64,000 bases of DNA. Origin: Pikeienuella litoralis (GTDB taxonomy: Bacteria; Pseudomonadota; Alphaproteobacteria; Rhodobacterales; Rhodobacteraceae). The first letter of the stretch is position 1. The number at the start of each line of letters is the position of its first letter. The notes beneath the pieces are model-generated. The model had not been told where the DNA came from. It did not search any database and saw only the letters and a program-made list of their open reading frames with translations. Position numbers and translations under genes: made by a program. Positions 6,501 to 14,966 of this stretch are shown in pieces. The stretch lies in the NCBI RefSeq assembly GCF_037646705.1, contig NZ_JBBHER010000006.1:186001-250000 (forward strand), given 5' to 3'.

Positions 6501-6552
6501 GCCAAGCATCGCTGGACCCAGGGCTTCGGCCCCACACACAAGGAGAGAGAAG
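6501..6552 (+). repeat. UUCG hairpin/RBS module, copy 3 with duplicated gene tail
   Basis: A noncoding copy of the gene tail seen at 6157-6170 (GCCAAGCATCGCTG, 6501-6514) is followed by GGGC-TTCG-GCCC (6521-6532), then CACACACAAGGAGA and the ATG at 6553. Carry-over of the gene end shows that the module spread by duplication or recombination within this locus. Confidence 0.7.
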
Positions 6553-6846
6553 ATGACCAGATACCCGATCAACGCCCAATACGACATGCGCGACGGCCTG
6601 ACGCACGATGGCATGGCCGAGACCGCCGAGGAGGCCCGCGCGATCATGTCTGCGATGCTCACCGTTGCGAACGAAGAACCGACCGAGGCTCCGGAGCCCT
6701 ACATCACCAGCACCGAAGTGGGGCCGAAGGGCTCGCGGGAGCAGCTCTCGGACTGGTGGGCCGATGAGATCGCCGCAGGCTATGTGACGCCGATCGCAGT
6801 CTACGGCGGATATGTCGCTCAGGTCGAATACTGGACCGCCGCATGA
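6553..6846 (+). CDS. Hypothetical small acidic protein
   Basis: A 97-residue protein (start TRYPINAQYDMRDGLTHDGM). A helical, acidic first half is followed by an aromatic-rich C-terminus (LSDWWADEIAAGYVTPIAVYGGYVAQVEYW). It follows hairpin copy 3 with AAGGAGAGAGA. Its stop overlaps the ATG of the HTH gene at 6843 (ATGA), indicating translational coupling. No family is recognised. Confidence 0.55.
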   Translation: MTRYPINAQYDMRDGLTHDGMAETAEEARAIMSAMLTVANEEPTEAPEPYITSTEVGPKGSREQLSDWWADEIAAGYVTPIAVYGGYVAQVEYWTAA

Positions 6847-7109
6847 CCTCCGCCGAATTCAAGGCGGCGCGGAATGAGCTTGGCCTCACTCAGGCGCAGC
6901 TCGCCGAGATCCTCGACACTGCGCCGCCGACAATCAGGAAATGGGAGGCGCCGACGGGCCGGAGCACCGCGCGCGGGCCGAACCCGGTCGCCTGCCGGGC
7001 GATGCGCTGGATGCTCGCCGGATTCCGCCCGCCCGAATGGCCTCGCGCCCGGCGCAAAACTGACGCCGAGTCCCGAAATAGTCCCGAACGGCATAGTGGG
7101 CAGGGGTAA
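6843..7109 (+). CDS. HTH (XRE-type) DNA-binding protein
   Basis: An 88-residue protein. ELGLTQAQLAEILDTAPPTIRKWEAPTG is a typical helix-turn-helix with the conserved Q-x-x-L-A and recognition helix, followed by a helix (ACRAMRWMLAGF) and a short basic tail. It is the last gene before the right boundary of the element and is coupled to the preceding gene by ATGA. A role in control of integration or of the small-gene operon is inferred from position only. Confidence 0.75.
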   Translation: MTSAEFKAARNELGLTQAQLAEILDTAPPTIRKWEAPTGRSTARGPNPVACRAMRWMLAGFRPPEWPRARRKTDAESRNSPERHSGQG

Positions 7110-7152
7110 GTAATCCAGCAATATCAAACGGATAGTTACGTTAGCGCGCCTC

Positions 7153-7192
<40 letters not shown>

Positions 7193-7200
7193 ACGCTCCC

Positions 7201-7229
7201 TAGATAGCCTCGGGCGCGCCGCGATGAAA
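7201..7229 (-). promoter_or_regulatory. Residual tRNA-Pro promoter
   Basis: On the minus strand TTTCAT (7229-7224), a 17-bp spacer and TATCTA (7206-7201) are followed by a GC-rich discriminator. The expected start lies 1-3 nt before the tRNA 5' end at 7192. It now drives transcription into the right end of the mobile element. Confidence 0.55.
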
Positions 7230-7304
7230 GAGGAGATGAGAGCGCTTTCAGCCGATCCACGAAAAGCGCGCCGGCGCGCATGCGGCCGCCACGGCGCGCC
7301 CGGA

Positions 7305-7769
7305 TCAGTCGCAAGGCCAGACAGGCGCCTCGATCGCCGGATGACGCGCCGGCGCGCCGCGCTTGATTCCGCGCGCCGCCGCCTCGCCCGCATTGACCTC
7401 CAGCACGGTTTGCGCGGTGCACCCGGAAGGGATGTGCTCGGTCGAGAAAGGGGTCGTTCCCGAGACGATGGAGCAGACGACGCCGCGCCGGTTGATGAAG
7501 ATCATGTCGAGAGAGAGCGGCGTGTCCTTCATCCAGAACGTCACCTGAGCCGCCGCCGGATAGACGAAAAGCATGCCCGCATCCGCGGCCATCTCCTCCC
7601 GATGCATCAATCCCCTGGCGCGGGCGCTTTCAGTATCGGCGATCTCGACGGAAAACGACGCCGCGCCGGACGCGGTCTGAAACTCGATCCGTCCCGGCTC
7701 GCAGACATCGGCCGCCGCCGGAACCGCCAGAAGCGCCGCGAGCGCCAGAATAACCGGCCGGAAAATCAG
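7305..7769 (-). CDS. DUF192 family exported protein
   Basis: A 154-residue protein with a signal peptide (IFRPVILALAALLAVPAAADV). The DUF192 core is diagnostic: RARGLMHREEMAADAGMLFV, TFWMKDTPLSLDMIFI, IPSG and VLEVNAG-x-A-x-x-GI. The family is periplasmic or extracellular and of unknown biochemical role. No ATG, GTG or TTG fits the start. A CTG at 7769 overlaps the stop of the upstream cold-shock gene (CTGA), with GGAG about 9 nt upstream, so a rare CTG start with translational coupling is proposed. It sits between the cold-shock gene and tRNA-Pro. Confidence 0.85.
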   Translation of the reverse strand: MIFRPVILALAALLAVPAAADVCEPGRIEFQTASGAASFSVEIADTESARARGLMHREEMAADAGMLFVYPAAAQVTFWMKDTPLSLDMIFINRRGVVCSIVSGTTPFSTEHIPSGCTAQTVLEVNAGEAAARGIKRGAPARHPAIEAPVWPCD

Positions 7770-8347
7770 ACCTGCTCCGTCGACGGCCGCGCCGGCGCCG
7801 CGCCGGTCCCCGCATCCACCAGATCCCAGGATCGAACCGCCGCCGCCATCCGGCCGCGCGGCCCGTCCGCCACCCTGACCGCAATCGCCTCCCCCGGCGC
7901 GAGATCGGGCAGACCGGCGGCGCGCAGCACCTCCATATGAAGGAACACATCCGCCGTATCTCCGAACACGTTGACGAAGCCGAAGCCTTTCGCGCGATCG
8001 AACCACTTCACCTTCGCCGCGAGCCAGTCCCCGGTCGCGATGAGCGTCTCCATCACCTCGGTCGGCTTCGCCACCGGCCCCAGCGGCGCGACCGGCGCGG
8101 GAGGGTCGATCATGAGAACCGTGAGCGCCTGCCGGCCCCGGTCGCCGCGAACGGCCTCCAGCGTCACCCGGGCGCCCTCCTGAGCCTGCGACAGGCCGGA
8201 GCGGCGCAAGCAGTTCGCATGGAGCAGAACATCGCCGCCCCCGTCATCCGCCGCGACAAACCCGTAACCCTTGCCGGTGTCATACCATTTGACCCGGCCT
8301 TCGACAGTCTCCACATCGTTTGCGTCTGCGATACCCAAGACAGCCAC
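7766..8347 (-). CDS. Double cold-shock-domain protein
   Basis: Two CSD (OB-fold) RNA/DNA-binding domains: VEGRVKWYDTGKGYGFVAADDGGGDVLLH (first domain, RNP1 KGYGFV, RNP2 VLLH) and AAKVKWFDRAKGFGFVNV...DVFLH (second, RNP1 KGFGFV). A proline-rich linker separates them. The two-domain form is common in Rhodobacterales and acts as a nucleic-acid chaperone. The frame is open to 8413, but that region lies at or before the expected transcript start of the promoter at 8415-8443, so the GTG at 8347 is chosen; 8338 (TTG after GGGGTGG) is also possible. Confidence 0.88.
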   Translation of the reverse strand: MAVLGIADANDVETVEGRVKWYDTGKGYGFVAADDGGGDVLLHANCLRRSGLSQAQEGARVTLEAVRGDRGRQALTVLMIDPPAPVAPLGPVAKPTEVMETLIATGDWLAAKVKWFDRAKGFGFVNVFGDTADVFLHMEVLRAAGLPDLAPGEAIAVRVADGPRGRMAAAVRSWDLVDAGTGAAPARPSTEQV

Positions 8348-8414
8348 CCCACTGGTCGTCGAACGCTTAAACACCGGAGCGCGATAGTACCATCGCGGGC
8401 CAAGATCTGGCAAA

Positions 8415-8443
8415 TTTATCCGCTCACCTTAATGTGGCGTCAA
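8415..8443 (-). promoter_or_regulatory. Promoter of the cold-shock gene
   Basis: On the minus strand TTGACG (8443-8438), 17 bp and GATAAA (8420-8415) make a strong sigma70-type promoter. Transcription should start near 8408, giving a leader of about 60 nt before the GTG at 8347. This rules out the upstream TTG start at 8413. Confidence 0.6.
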
Positions 8444-8467
8444 GACTTCAGTCGACGGGGCCCATCG

Positions 8468-9307
8468 GTGACGAAATTGATTCGGGAATTTGGCGCGGTC
8501 GCGTGGGCCGCTTTCTGCGCTCTGGCGTTGTTTTCTTGCGCGGCGGGGACCGGCTCCGCGCCGAACGAGGAAATCGGCGACCATGCGCGCCTGGCGACGG
8601 CGGCGGCGCCGCCGGCGGTTTTGGTCGCCGACGAATCCGAAGTCGCCGCCGCCGCAGACGTCGCCGACGCCGTCGCGATCCATATCGCCGCCGCGCCCGG
8701 CGCCCGGATGGTCGAGATCTCCGCGATCCCCTGGCTGCGCGCCTCGCCGGAGGGCGCCGCGTTCATCGGCTCCGCGTTCCCCAGGGCGGCGGCGCGCGGC
8801 GCGCCGCCCGAATCCTGCCCGGCCGCCGCCGCGTCGGTCATGGCCGCGCCGCCCGCGACCACGCGCTCCGGCGCGGCGGCGGCGGCGCTCAACCTTTGCC
8901 TCGCGCAGCTCGAACGGCGCCATGCGCCGGAAACCTGCGGATGCCGGGTGGTCGCCCTCGATGACGCGCTTCTCGCGGCGCAGGAGGATTTCGTCTTCGC
9001 GCCGGGCGTCTCCGCGCTCATGATCGGCCCGGACGGCGCGCGAAGGCTGGTCGCGGAGACGCTTCCGCCCATCGCCGGCGCGGAGCTGGTCTCCCTCCGC
9101 GACGCGAGGGGCGAAGTCGCGCGGCTCGCGCTCAGGGACGACGCGGCCGAGATGGTTCTCGGCGACGGCGCCCGCTATTCCGGCGTTCGGCGCCCTTTCG
9201 GGTATCGGCGCGGACGGCTGACGGAGCGCCTGGCGCTCACCGGCCCCGCGAACGAGACCATGACCATTCTGATCGGCGTCGAAGCGCGCGATGTTTTCCC
9301 CGATTGA
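8468..9307 (+). CDS. Conserved lipoprotein of unknown function
   Basis: A 279-residue protein with a lipoprotein signal (KLIREFGAVAWAAFCALALFSC, lipobox LFSC, lipidated Cys about residue 24). An Ala-rich N-terminal region is followed by a conserved cysteine-containing part (PESCPAAAASVMAAPP, LNLCLAQLERRHAPETCGCRVVALDDALLAAQEDFVFAPGVS). Similar proteins in this group are sometimes labelled 5-aminolevulinate synthase in error; nothing here resembles that PLP enzyme. The start may be the GTG at 8468 or the ATG at 8432. Function unknown. Confidence 0.65.
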   Translation: MTKLIREFGAVAWAAFCALALFSCAAGTGSAPNEEIGDHARLATAAAPPAVLVADESEVAAAADVADAVAIHIAAAPGARMVEISAIPWLRASPEGAAFIGSAFPRAAARGAPPESCPAAAASVMAAPPATTRSGAAAAALNLCLAQLERRHAPETCGCRVVALDDALLAAQEDFVFAPGVSALMIGPDGARRLVAETLPPIAGAELVSLRDARGEVARLALRDDAAEMVLGDGARYSGVRRPFGYRRGRLTERLALTGPANETMTILIGVEARDVFPD

Positions 9308-9377
9308 TGAACGAAGCCTTGCGCTCGCACCCTTCGACAGGCGAAATCCGGATACGTTCAACCGTCCAGAGGCCCTC

Positions 9378-11198
9378 ATGTTTCAGGATTTCACCGATTC
9401 TCCGTCAGCCGCCGGCGCCGGGCCGCTCCCGGATCTCCGGGCCGAGATGAACGCGAGGGGGCTGGACGGGTTCATCATTCCGCGCGCCGACGCGCATCAG
9501 GGCGAATATGTGCCGCCCGCGGACGCGCGCCTCGCGTTCATGACCGGGTTCACCGGCTCCGCCGGCGTCGCCGTCGCGCTCGCCGAGGACGCCGCGATCT
9601 TCGTTGACGGGCGCTATACGCTTCAGGCCGAGGCGCAGGTGGACGGAACAGCGTGGAGGCGCCTGTCCCTGCACGAGGTCCCGGTCGGAAAATGGATCGC
9701 GGAGACGGCGCCGAACGGCGCGAGAATCGGCTTCGACCCCTGGCTTCACGGCAAGACCGAGATCGACGCGATCGAGACCGCGCTCAGCGCGATCGACGCC
9801 GTCGCCGTTCCGGTCGAGACCAACCCGGTCGACGCCATATGGCGCCATCAGCCCGCGCCCCCCGCCGCGCCGATCCGCCCGCACGCCGCCGCGCTCGCGG
9901 GGGAGGAATCCACTTCGAAACGCGCCCGGATCGGCGCCGCCGTCCGCGAGGCCGGCGCCGACGCGGCGGTGCTCACCTTGCCGGACAGCATCGCCTGGCT
10001 GCTGAACATCCGCGGCGGCGACATCCCCCGCAATCCGGTGCCGCTCGTCTTCGCCATTCTTCGCGCGTCGGGCGAGACGACGCTTTTCATCCGGGCCGGC
10101 CAGGACGCGGATCCGGCGCTCGCCGCCCATCTCGGGCCCGACGTTCGGATCGCGGCGCGGGCCGACTTCCCCGCCGCGCTGCAGGGCCTCGGCGGCGAGA
10201 ACGTTCTTCTCGACCGGCGCTCAAGCCCCCTCGCCGTCGCGCATGCGCTCACGGCGGCGGGCGCGGCCATCGTCTGGGGCGACGATCCCTGCGTCCTGCC
10301 GAAGGCGATCAAGACCTCGGCCGAGATCGACGGCGCGCGCGCCGCGCATCTTCGCGACGCCGCCGCGGTGGCGCGCTTTCTCGCCTGGCTGGACCGGGAG
10401 GCGCCCTCCGGCCGACTGACGGAAATCGCCATCGCGAAGCGGCTGGAGGCTGAGCGGCGCGCGACGAACGCGCTGATGGACATCTCTTTCGACACCATCG
10501 CCGGCGCCGGCCCGCACGGCGCCATCGTGCATTACCGCGTGACGGAGGCGAGCGACCGCACGCTCTCGCCCGGCGAGTTGATGCTGGTCGATTCGGGCGG
10601 CCAGTATATCGACGGCACCACCGACATCACCCGCACCATCGCGGTCGGGACGCCGCCCGAAGGCGCCATCCGCGCGAACACGCTGGTGCTGAAAGGCATG
10701 ATCGCCGTCTCCACCGCCCGCTTTCCGCCCGGCGTGAACGGCCGCGATATCGACACCATGGCGCGCGCCGCGCTCTGGCGGGCCGGGTTCGACTACGATC
10801 ACGGCACCGGGCACGGAATCGGCGCCTATCTTTGCGTTCACGAGGGGCCGCAATCGCTCTCCCGGCGGGGCGCGGTTCCGCTTCGCCCCGGGATGATGGT
10901 CTCGAACGAGCCTGGATATTACCGCACCGGCGCGTTCGGAATCCGCATCGAGAATCTGCTCCTTGTCGAAGCGCCATCGATCCCCGCCGGCGGCGACCGG
11001 GCGATGATGGGCTTCGAGACCCTGACCCTCGCGCCGATCGACCGGCGGCTGATCGACCCGGCGCTGCTCTCCGCCGAGGAGCGCGCCTGGCTCGACGCGT
11101 ATCACGCGCGGGTCCGCTCGACGTTGAAACCCCTTCTCGACGAGCGCGACGGCGCATGGCTGGAGGCCGCGACGGCGCCGCTGCAATCTCCACCATGA
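9378..11198 (+). CDS. pepP: Xaa-Pro aminopeptidase (M24B family)
   Basis: A 606-residue protein in the long eukaryote-like form: two creatinase/prolidase N-terminal domains (about 15-300) and a pita-bread catalytic domain (about 310-540), then a C-terminal extension. The dinuclear metal ligands are visible: Asp and Asp in LVDSGGQYIDGTTDIT, His in GTGHGIG, Glu in SNEPGYY and Glu in RIENLLLV. It cleaves the N-terminal residue from Xaa-Pro peptides in the cytosol. The ATG at 9378 starts at the usual family position (MFQDF); the frame remains open upstream into the preceding gene. The gene symbol is approximate. Confidence 0.9.
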   Translation: MFQDFTDSPSAAGAGPLPDLRAEMNARGLDGFIIPRADAHQGEYVPPADARLAFMTGFTGSAGVAVALAEDAAIFVDGRYTLQAEAQVDGTAWRRLSLHEVPVGKWIAETAPNGARIGFDPWLHGKTEIDAIETALSAIDAVAVPVETNPVDAIWRHQPAPPAAPIRPHAAALAGEESTSKRARIGAAVREAGADAAVLTLPDSIAWLLNIRGGDIPRNPVPLVFAILRASGETTLFIRAGQDADPALAAHLGPDVRIAARADFPAALQGLGGENVLLDRRSSPLAVAHALTAAGAAIVWGDDPCVLPKAIKTSAEIDGARAAHLRDAAAVARFLAWLDREAPSGRLTEIAIAKRLEAERRATNALMDISFDTIAGAGPHGAIVHYRVTEASDRTLSPGELMLVDSGGQYIDGTTDITRTIAVGTPPEGAIRANTLVLKGMIAVSTARFPPGVNGRDIDTMARAALWRAGFDYDHGTGHGIGAYLCVHEGPQSLSRRGAVPLRPGMMVSNEPGYYRTGAFGIRIENLLLVEAPSIPAGGDRAMMGFETLTLAPIDRRLIDPALLSAEERAWLDAYHARVRSTLKPLLDERDGAWLEAATAPLQSPP

Positions 11199-11374
11199 CG
11201 AACAGTTTGAGCACAATTCATGATTATATGGATAAACGGAAAGTAAATAGTAAACAAACCATGCTTCGACAGAATAATATACGATTTATTGACTCCTGTA
11301 TATCACCTTGCCTAACTACATGAATTTGCTTATGGATTGCACATCACCGTGACCAGTCCGGGTTGCCGCCCCCT

Positions 11375-12958
11375 ATGAGACGCTTGCTCCGATTTCTGAC
11401 TGGGCACCACATCGTGCCCCATTTCAATTATATCGAACTCGCCATCATGCTGGTGACGCTGGTCCAGTGGCTTGTGCTCGCCACCCTCGTCGGCGCGATC
11501 GTCGGCACCGGGACCAGCTTTTTCCTGCACGCGCTATTCTTCGCCATCGACCTCACCGCGTCGGCGCCGTTCTGGCTGCTGGCGATCATGCTTCCGACGG
11601 GCGGATTGTTGAACGGCCTGCTGCTGCATTACGGCTACCGGATCAATGTCGGCGGCCTGAACGACTCGCTGTTCGACGCCGTTCACGTCCAGAAGGGGCA
11701 TATGCCGTTCCGGACGATCCTGATCAAACCGGTGGCCGCCATCATCACCCTCGCATGCGGCGGCTCGGCCGGGAAGGAGGGGCCATGCTCCCATCTCGGC
11801 GCGTCGCTGGGCGCGGCGATCGGCGAGCTGCTGCATCTGAACTCCGAGCTCCGCCAACGTCTCGTGGCGTGCGGGGTGAGCGCCGGCTTCGCCAGCGTCT
11901 TCGGCACGCCGGTCGCCGGGGCCATCTATGGCGTCGAGGTGCTGTCGATCGGGCGCATCCGCCACGACTTCCTGTTTCCGGCCGTCGTCGCCGGGATCAC
12001 CTCCTTCCTGGTCAGCAAATGGTGGGATCTCCCGTATCTCTACTATCACCTCTCGCACCTGCCGGATTTCTCCGAACTGCTGTTCATCAAGATCATCGGG
12101 ATCGGCGTGATCGCCGGGATCGTCGCGCTGATCTTCGTCGAGCTTGTTCACGGCATGACCCGGTTCTTCACGGCGGTCCGGCTTCGCTTCAAGCTGTGGC
12201 CGCCGCTGATGCCGGTCATCGGCGGGGTGATCATCACGTTGCTGGCCCTGGTCATCCCGACCGATTATCTCGGCCTCAGCCTGCCGCTGGTCGAGCGCGC
12301 CATCGGCGGGGAGCCGATGCCCTATCTCGGCTTCTTCTGGAAGACGCTGGTGGTCGCGATCACCCTCGGGTCGGGGTTCTATGGCGGCATCGCGACGCCT
12401 CAATTCGTGATCGGCGCGATGGCCGGCAACGCGTTCGCGCCGCTGCTCGGCCTCGATCCGGGCCTCGGGGCGGCGGTGGGGTTGGTCTCCGTCATCGCCG
12501 CGGCCTCCAACACGCCGATCGCGGCGATCCTGATGGGCATGGAGCTGATCGGGGGCGGCGTCAGGATCGTCTATCTGGCCGGCGCCGCGATCGCGGCCTA
12601 TGTGGTCATCGGCCACCGCAGCATCTATCTCGGGCAGCGCATGGCCTATTCGAAATCCTCTTGGATGCGGATTCAGCCGGACTTGCAGGTCGGGGCCGAG
12701 AAGGTCCGCCTGTCCCTTGGCCTGGTGCGCTGGTGGCGCCAGCGGCGCGGGTGGCGCCCCGACGCGCACCACCATCACCATCACCACCACCCTGTCAGCG
12801 CGCCGCCGTCAGAGGTCAGCCGCGGCGACGAATCCCAAGCGGCTGACCCGCCTGCTTCGGCCGAGGCAGATGCGCCTGCGCCGCCCGCAACGCCTCCAGC
12901 CGCGCCAGCGTCCACTCCGGATAAGGAGCAGGACGGCGGCTATCGAGATCCACATTGA
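11375..12958 (+). CDS. ClC-family chloride channel/antiporter
   Basis: A 527-residue ClC membrane protein. GGSAGKEGPCSHLGASLG is the anion-path motif with gating Glu at E135, and GFASVFGTPVAGAIYGVEVL is the second signature. The residue matching the inner proton glutamate (E203 of E. coli ClC-ec1) is V189, as in vertebrate ClC channels. No CBS domains follow. The last about 60 residues are low-complexity, include eight consecutive histidines and a Pro/Ala/Asp tail, and overlap the antisense thioesterase gene. The start is the ATG at 11375 (alternative TTG 11363); no clear Shine-Dalgarno sequence. An AT-rich 170-bp stretch lies upstream. Confidence 0.9.
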   Translation: MRRLLRFLTGHHIVPHFNYIELAIMLVTLVQWLVLATLVGAIVGTGTSFFLHALFFAIDLTASAPFWLLAIMLPTGGLLNGLLLHYGYRINVGGLNDSLFDAVHVQKGHMPFRTILIKPVAAIITLACGGSAGKEGPCSHLGASLGAAIGELLHLNSELRQRLVACGVSAGFASVFGTPVAGAIYGVEVLSIGRIRHDFLFPAVVAGITSFLVSKWWDLPYLYYHLSHLPDFSELLFIKIIGIGVIAGIVALIFVELVHGMTRFFTAVRLRFKLWPPLMPVIGGVIITLLALVIPTDYLGLSLPLVERAIGGEPMPYLGFFWKTLVVAITLGSGFYGGIATPQFVIGAMAGNAFAPLLGLDPGLGAAVGLVSVIAAASNTPIAAILMGMELIGGGVRIVYLAGAAIAAYVVIGHRSIYLGQRMAYSKSSWMRIQPDLQVGAEKVRLSLGLVRWWRQRRGWRPDAHHHHHHHHPVSAPPSEVSRGDESQAADPPASAEADAPAPPATPPAAPASTPDKEQDGGYRDPH

Positions 12959-13337
12959 TGCCGAGACTCTCGTAGGTGGCGGCGGGCTGGCCTGTGCGCT
13001 CGGAGATCATGGTTCCGAAGAAATGCATGCGCTTTTCGTCATGGTCGAGCAGCAGGGTCTCGACATGGAACCGCTCGCCTTCGAGAAGCTCACCGAGATA
13101 GAGGATCTGCGTCTGAAGCGCCATCGGACCCAGCCTGCTGCGCTTCACGAAACGCTCGCCCACGCCGATCCAGTTGTCGAGAAAGTCATCGAACGCCCGA
13201 TCGAAGGCGAGCGTGTAGTAGGCGACGTTCATGTGCCCGTTGTAATCGATCCACCCCGGCTCGACCACTTGCGTCTCCATGATCAGCGGCCCCTTGGGGA
13301 AGGTCCGGTCGGGACAGGAGGGGGACAAATCGCGCAT
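12816..13337 (-). CDS. Thioesterase (hot-dog, 4HBT-like)
   Basis: A 173-residue single hot-dog protein. WIDYNGHMNVAYYTLAFDRA contains the catalytic Asp and the N-G-H-M motif of the 4-hydroxybenzoyl-CoA/YbgC-like thioesterases. RFVKRSRLGPMALQTQILYLGEL and RMHFFGTMI are the following strands. It should hydrolyse an acyl-CoA; the substrate is unknown. The frame is open to 13397, but the ATG at 13337 gives the usual length. Its last 143 nt lie antisense to the end of the ClC gene. Confidence 0.82.
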   Translation of the reverse strand: MRDLSPSCPDRTFPKGPLIMETQVVEPGWIDYNGHMNVAYYTLAFDRAFDDFLDNWIGVGERFVKRSRLGPMALQTQILYLGELLEGERFHVETLLLDHDEKRMHFFGTMISERTGQPAATYESLGINVDLDSRRPAPYPEWTLARLEALRAAQAHLPRPKQAGQPLGIRRRG

Positions 13338-13494
13338 CGGGCTTCCTTTCTCTGCCGTGAACGCGGCGAGATAACCGGAAACCGGCCGCAACGGCAAACG
13401 CCGCCTTCACGCGCGCCTCAAAATGCGCGCCGGCGGCTTCCCCGGCCCGATATTTCGGGATACGCCTGTCGCATCAATCGAGGAGACGCTGGCG

Positions 13495-14868
13495 ATGAGC
13501 ATAGACAACGCGATACGGAAGATCCGCGATCTGATCGGCGAACGGCTTTCAACCTCGTCATCGGTGCGCGATCTGCATGGTCAGAACGAATGCTACTATC
13601 CGGTGACGCCGCCGGACGCCGTGGCCTTTCCCCGGAACACCGAGGAGGTCTCCGCGATCGTCAAGATCTGCTCGCAGGAGGACTGTCCGATCATCGCGTG
13701 GGGCACAGGCACCTCGCTGGAAGGGCACGCGCTTCCCTTCAATGGCGGGATCACCCTCGACATGATGGAGATGAACAGCATCATCGCGATCAATGCGGAG
13801 GACATGGACGCGGTCGTGCAACCCGGCGTCACCCGTGAACGGCTCAACGAGGAATTGCGCGCGACCGGGCTTTTCTTTCCCGTCGATCCCGGCGCCAACG
13901 CCTCGCTCGGCGGCATGGCGGCGACCCGCGCGTCCGGCACCACGGCGGTCCGTTACGGCACGATGCGCGAGAATGTTCTCGCGCTCGAAGTGGTGCTGGC
14001 CGACGGGCGGATCATCCGGACCGGCACCCGCGCCCGGAAGTCCTCATCCGGCTACGACCTCACGAAACTGATGATCGGCTCCGAAGGCACGCTTGGAATC
14101 ATCACGGAGCTGACCGTCCGCCTCCAGGGACAGCCGGAAAGCATCACCGCCGCCGTTTGCGCCTTTCCAGATATGGACGCGGCGGTGAACACCGTCATCC
14201 AGACGATCCAGATGGGCGTGCCGATGGCGCGGATCGAGCTCGTCGACCCGGTCGCGATCCGCGCGGTGAACCTCTCGGGCGAAATCTCGCTGCCGGAGAA
14301 GCCGCATCTCTTCGTCGAGTTCCACGGAACCGAAGCCGGCGCCAAGGAGCAGGCGGAGACCTTCGGCGAGATCGCCGCCGAGCATGGCTGCGCCGGATTC
14401 GAGTGGTCCGCCAATCAGGAGGAGCGGAATCGCCTCTGGCATGCGCGGCACAATTTCTACTATGCGTCGCTGAAGCTGAAGCCGGGGTCCCGCGGGGTCG
14501 CCACCGATGTCTGCGTCCCGATCTCGCGCCTCGCGGAGGCCCTGCTCGAGACGGCGGCGGAAATAGAGGAAGCCGGGCTCATCGCGCCGATCGTCGGCCA
14601 TGTCGGCGACGGGAATTTCCACGTCGGCTTCCTCGTCGACCCGGAAAAGCCGGAGGAGCTGGAGGAGGCGAAGCGCCTCACGCATTCGATGAACCGCCGC
14701 GCGCTTCGCCTCGGCGGCACCGTCACCGGCGAGCACGGCGTCGGCTTCGGCAAGAAGCGCTACATGGAGGAGGAGCACGGGGCGGGCTACGCCCTGATGG
14801 CGGAGATCAAGCGCACGCTCGATCCGAAGAACATCCTCAACCCCGGCAAGGTGGTCGACATCAACTGA
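13495..14868 (+). CDS. FAD-linked oxidase, D-lactate/glycolate dehydrogenase type
   Basis: A 457-residue flavoprotein. The PCMH FAD-binding domain (about 35-215) carries WGTGTSLEGHALPFNGG and FFPVDPGANASLGGMAATRASGT, then SSGYDLTKLMIGSEGTLGIITE. The C-terminal oxidase domain has GHVGDGNFH and GTVTGEHGVG. This matches GlcD and mitochondrial LDHD, which oxidise D-2-hydroxy acids and pass electrons to the respiratory chain. GlcE/GlcF partners are absent nearby, so a stand-alone D-lactate dehydrogenase (cytochrome) is more likely. The ATG at 13495 is chosen over 13423. Confidence 0.88.
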   Translation: MSIDNAIRKIRDLIGERLSTSSSVRDLHGQNECYYPVTPPDAVAFPRNTEEVSAIVKICSQEDCPIIAWGTGTSLEGHALPFNGGITLDMMEMNSIIAINAEDMDAVVQPGVTRERLNEELRATGLFFPVDPGANASLGGMAATRASGTTAVRYGTMRENVLALEVVLADGRIIRTGTRARKSSSGYDLTKLMIGSEGTLGIITELTVRLQGQPESITAAVCAFPDMDAAVNTVIQTIQMGVPMARIELVDPVAIRAVNLSGEISLPEKPHLFVEFHGTEAGAKEQAETFGEIAAEHGCAGFEWSANQEERNRLWHARHNFYYASLKLKPGSRGVATDVCVPISRLAEALLETAAEIEEAGLIAPIVGHVGDGNFHVGFLVDPEKPEELEEAKRLTHSMNRRALRLGGTVTGEHGVGFGKKRYMEEEHGAGYALMAEIKRTLDPKNILNPGKVVDIN

Positions 14869-14966
14869 CGGGCGATGCGCATGATACGGCGTTAAGGCCG
14901 ATTTTCGGCGCGCGGCGGCGGGCGTTCATGTGCTAGATTGGTCCTTCGTTTTTAAAGGATCTTATC

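Noticed and set aside
12766..12792. Eight-histidine run as a sign of a cloning-vector tag
   Set aside because: It lies inside a native low-complexity tail that continues about 50 codons in chromosomal context opposite a conserved gene.
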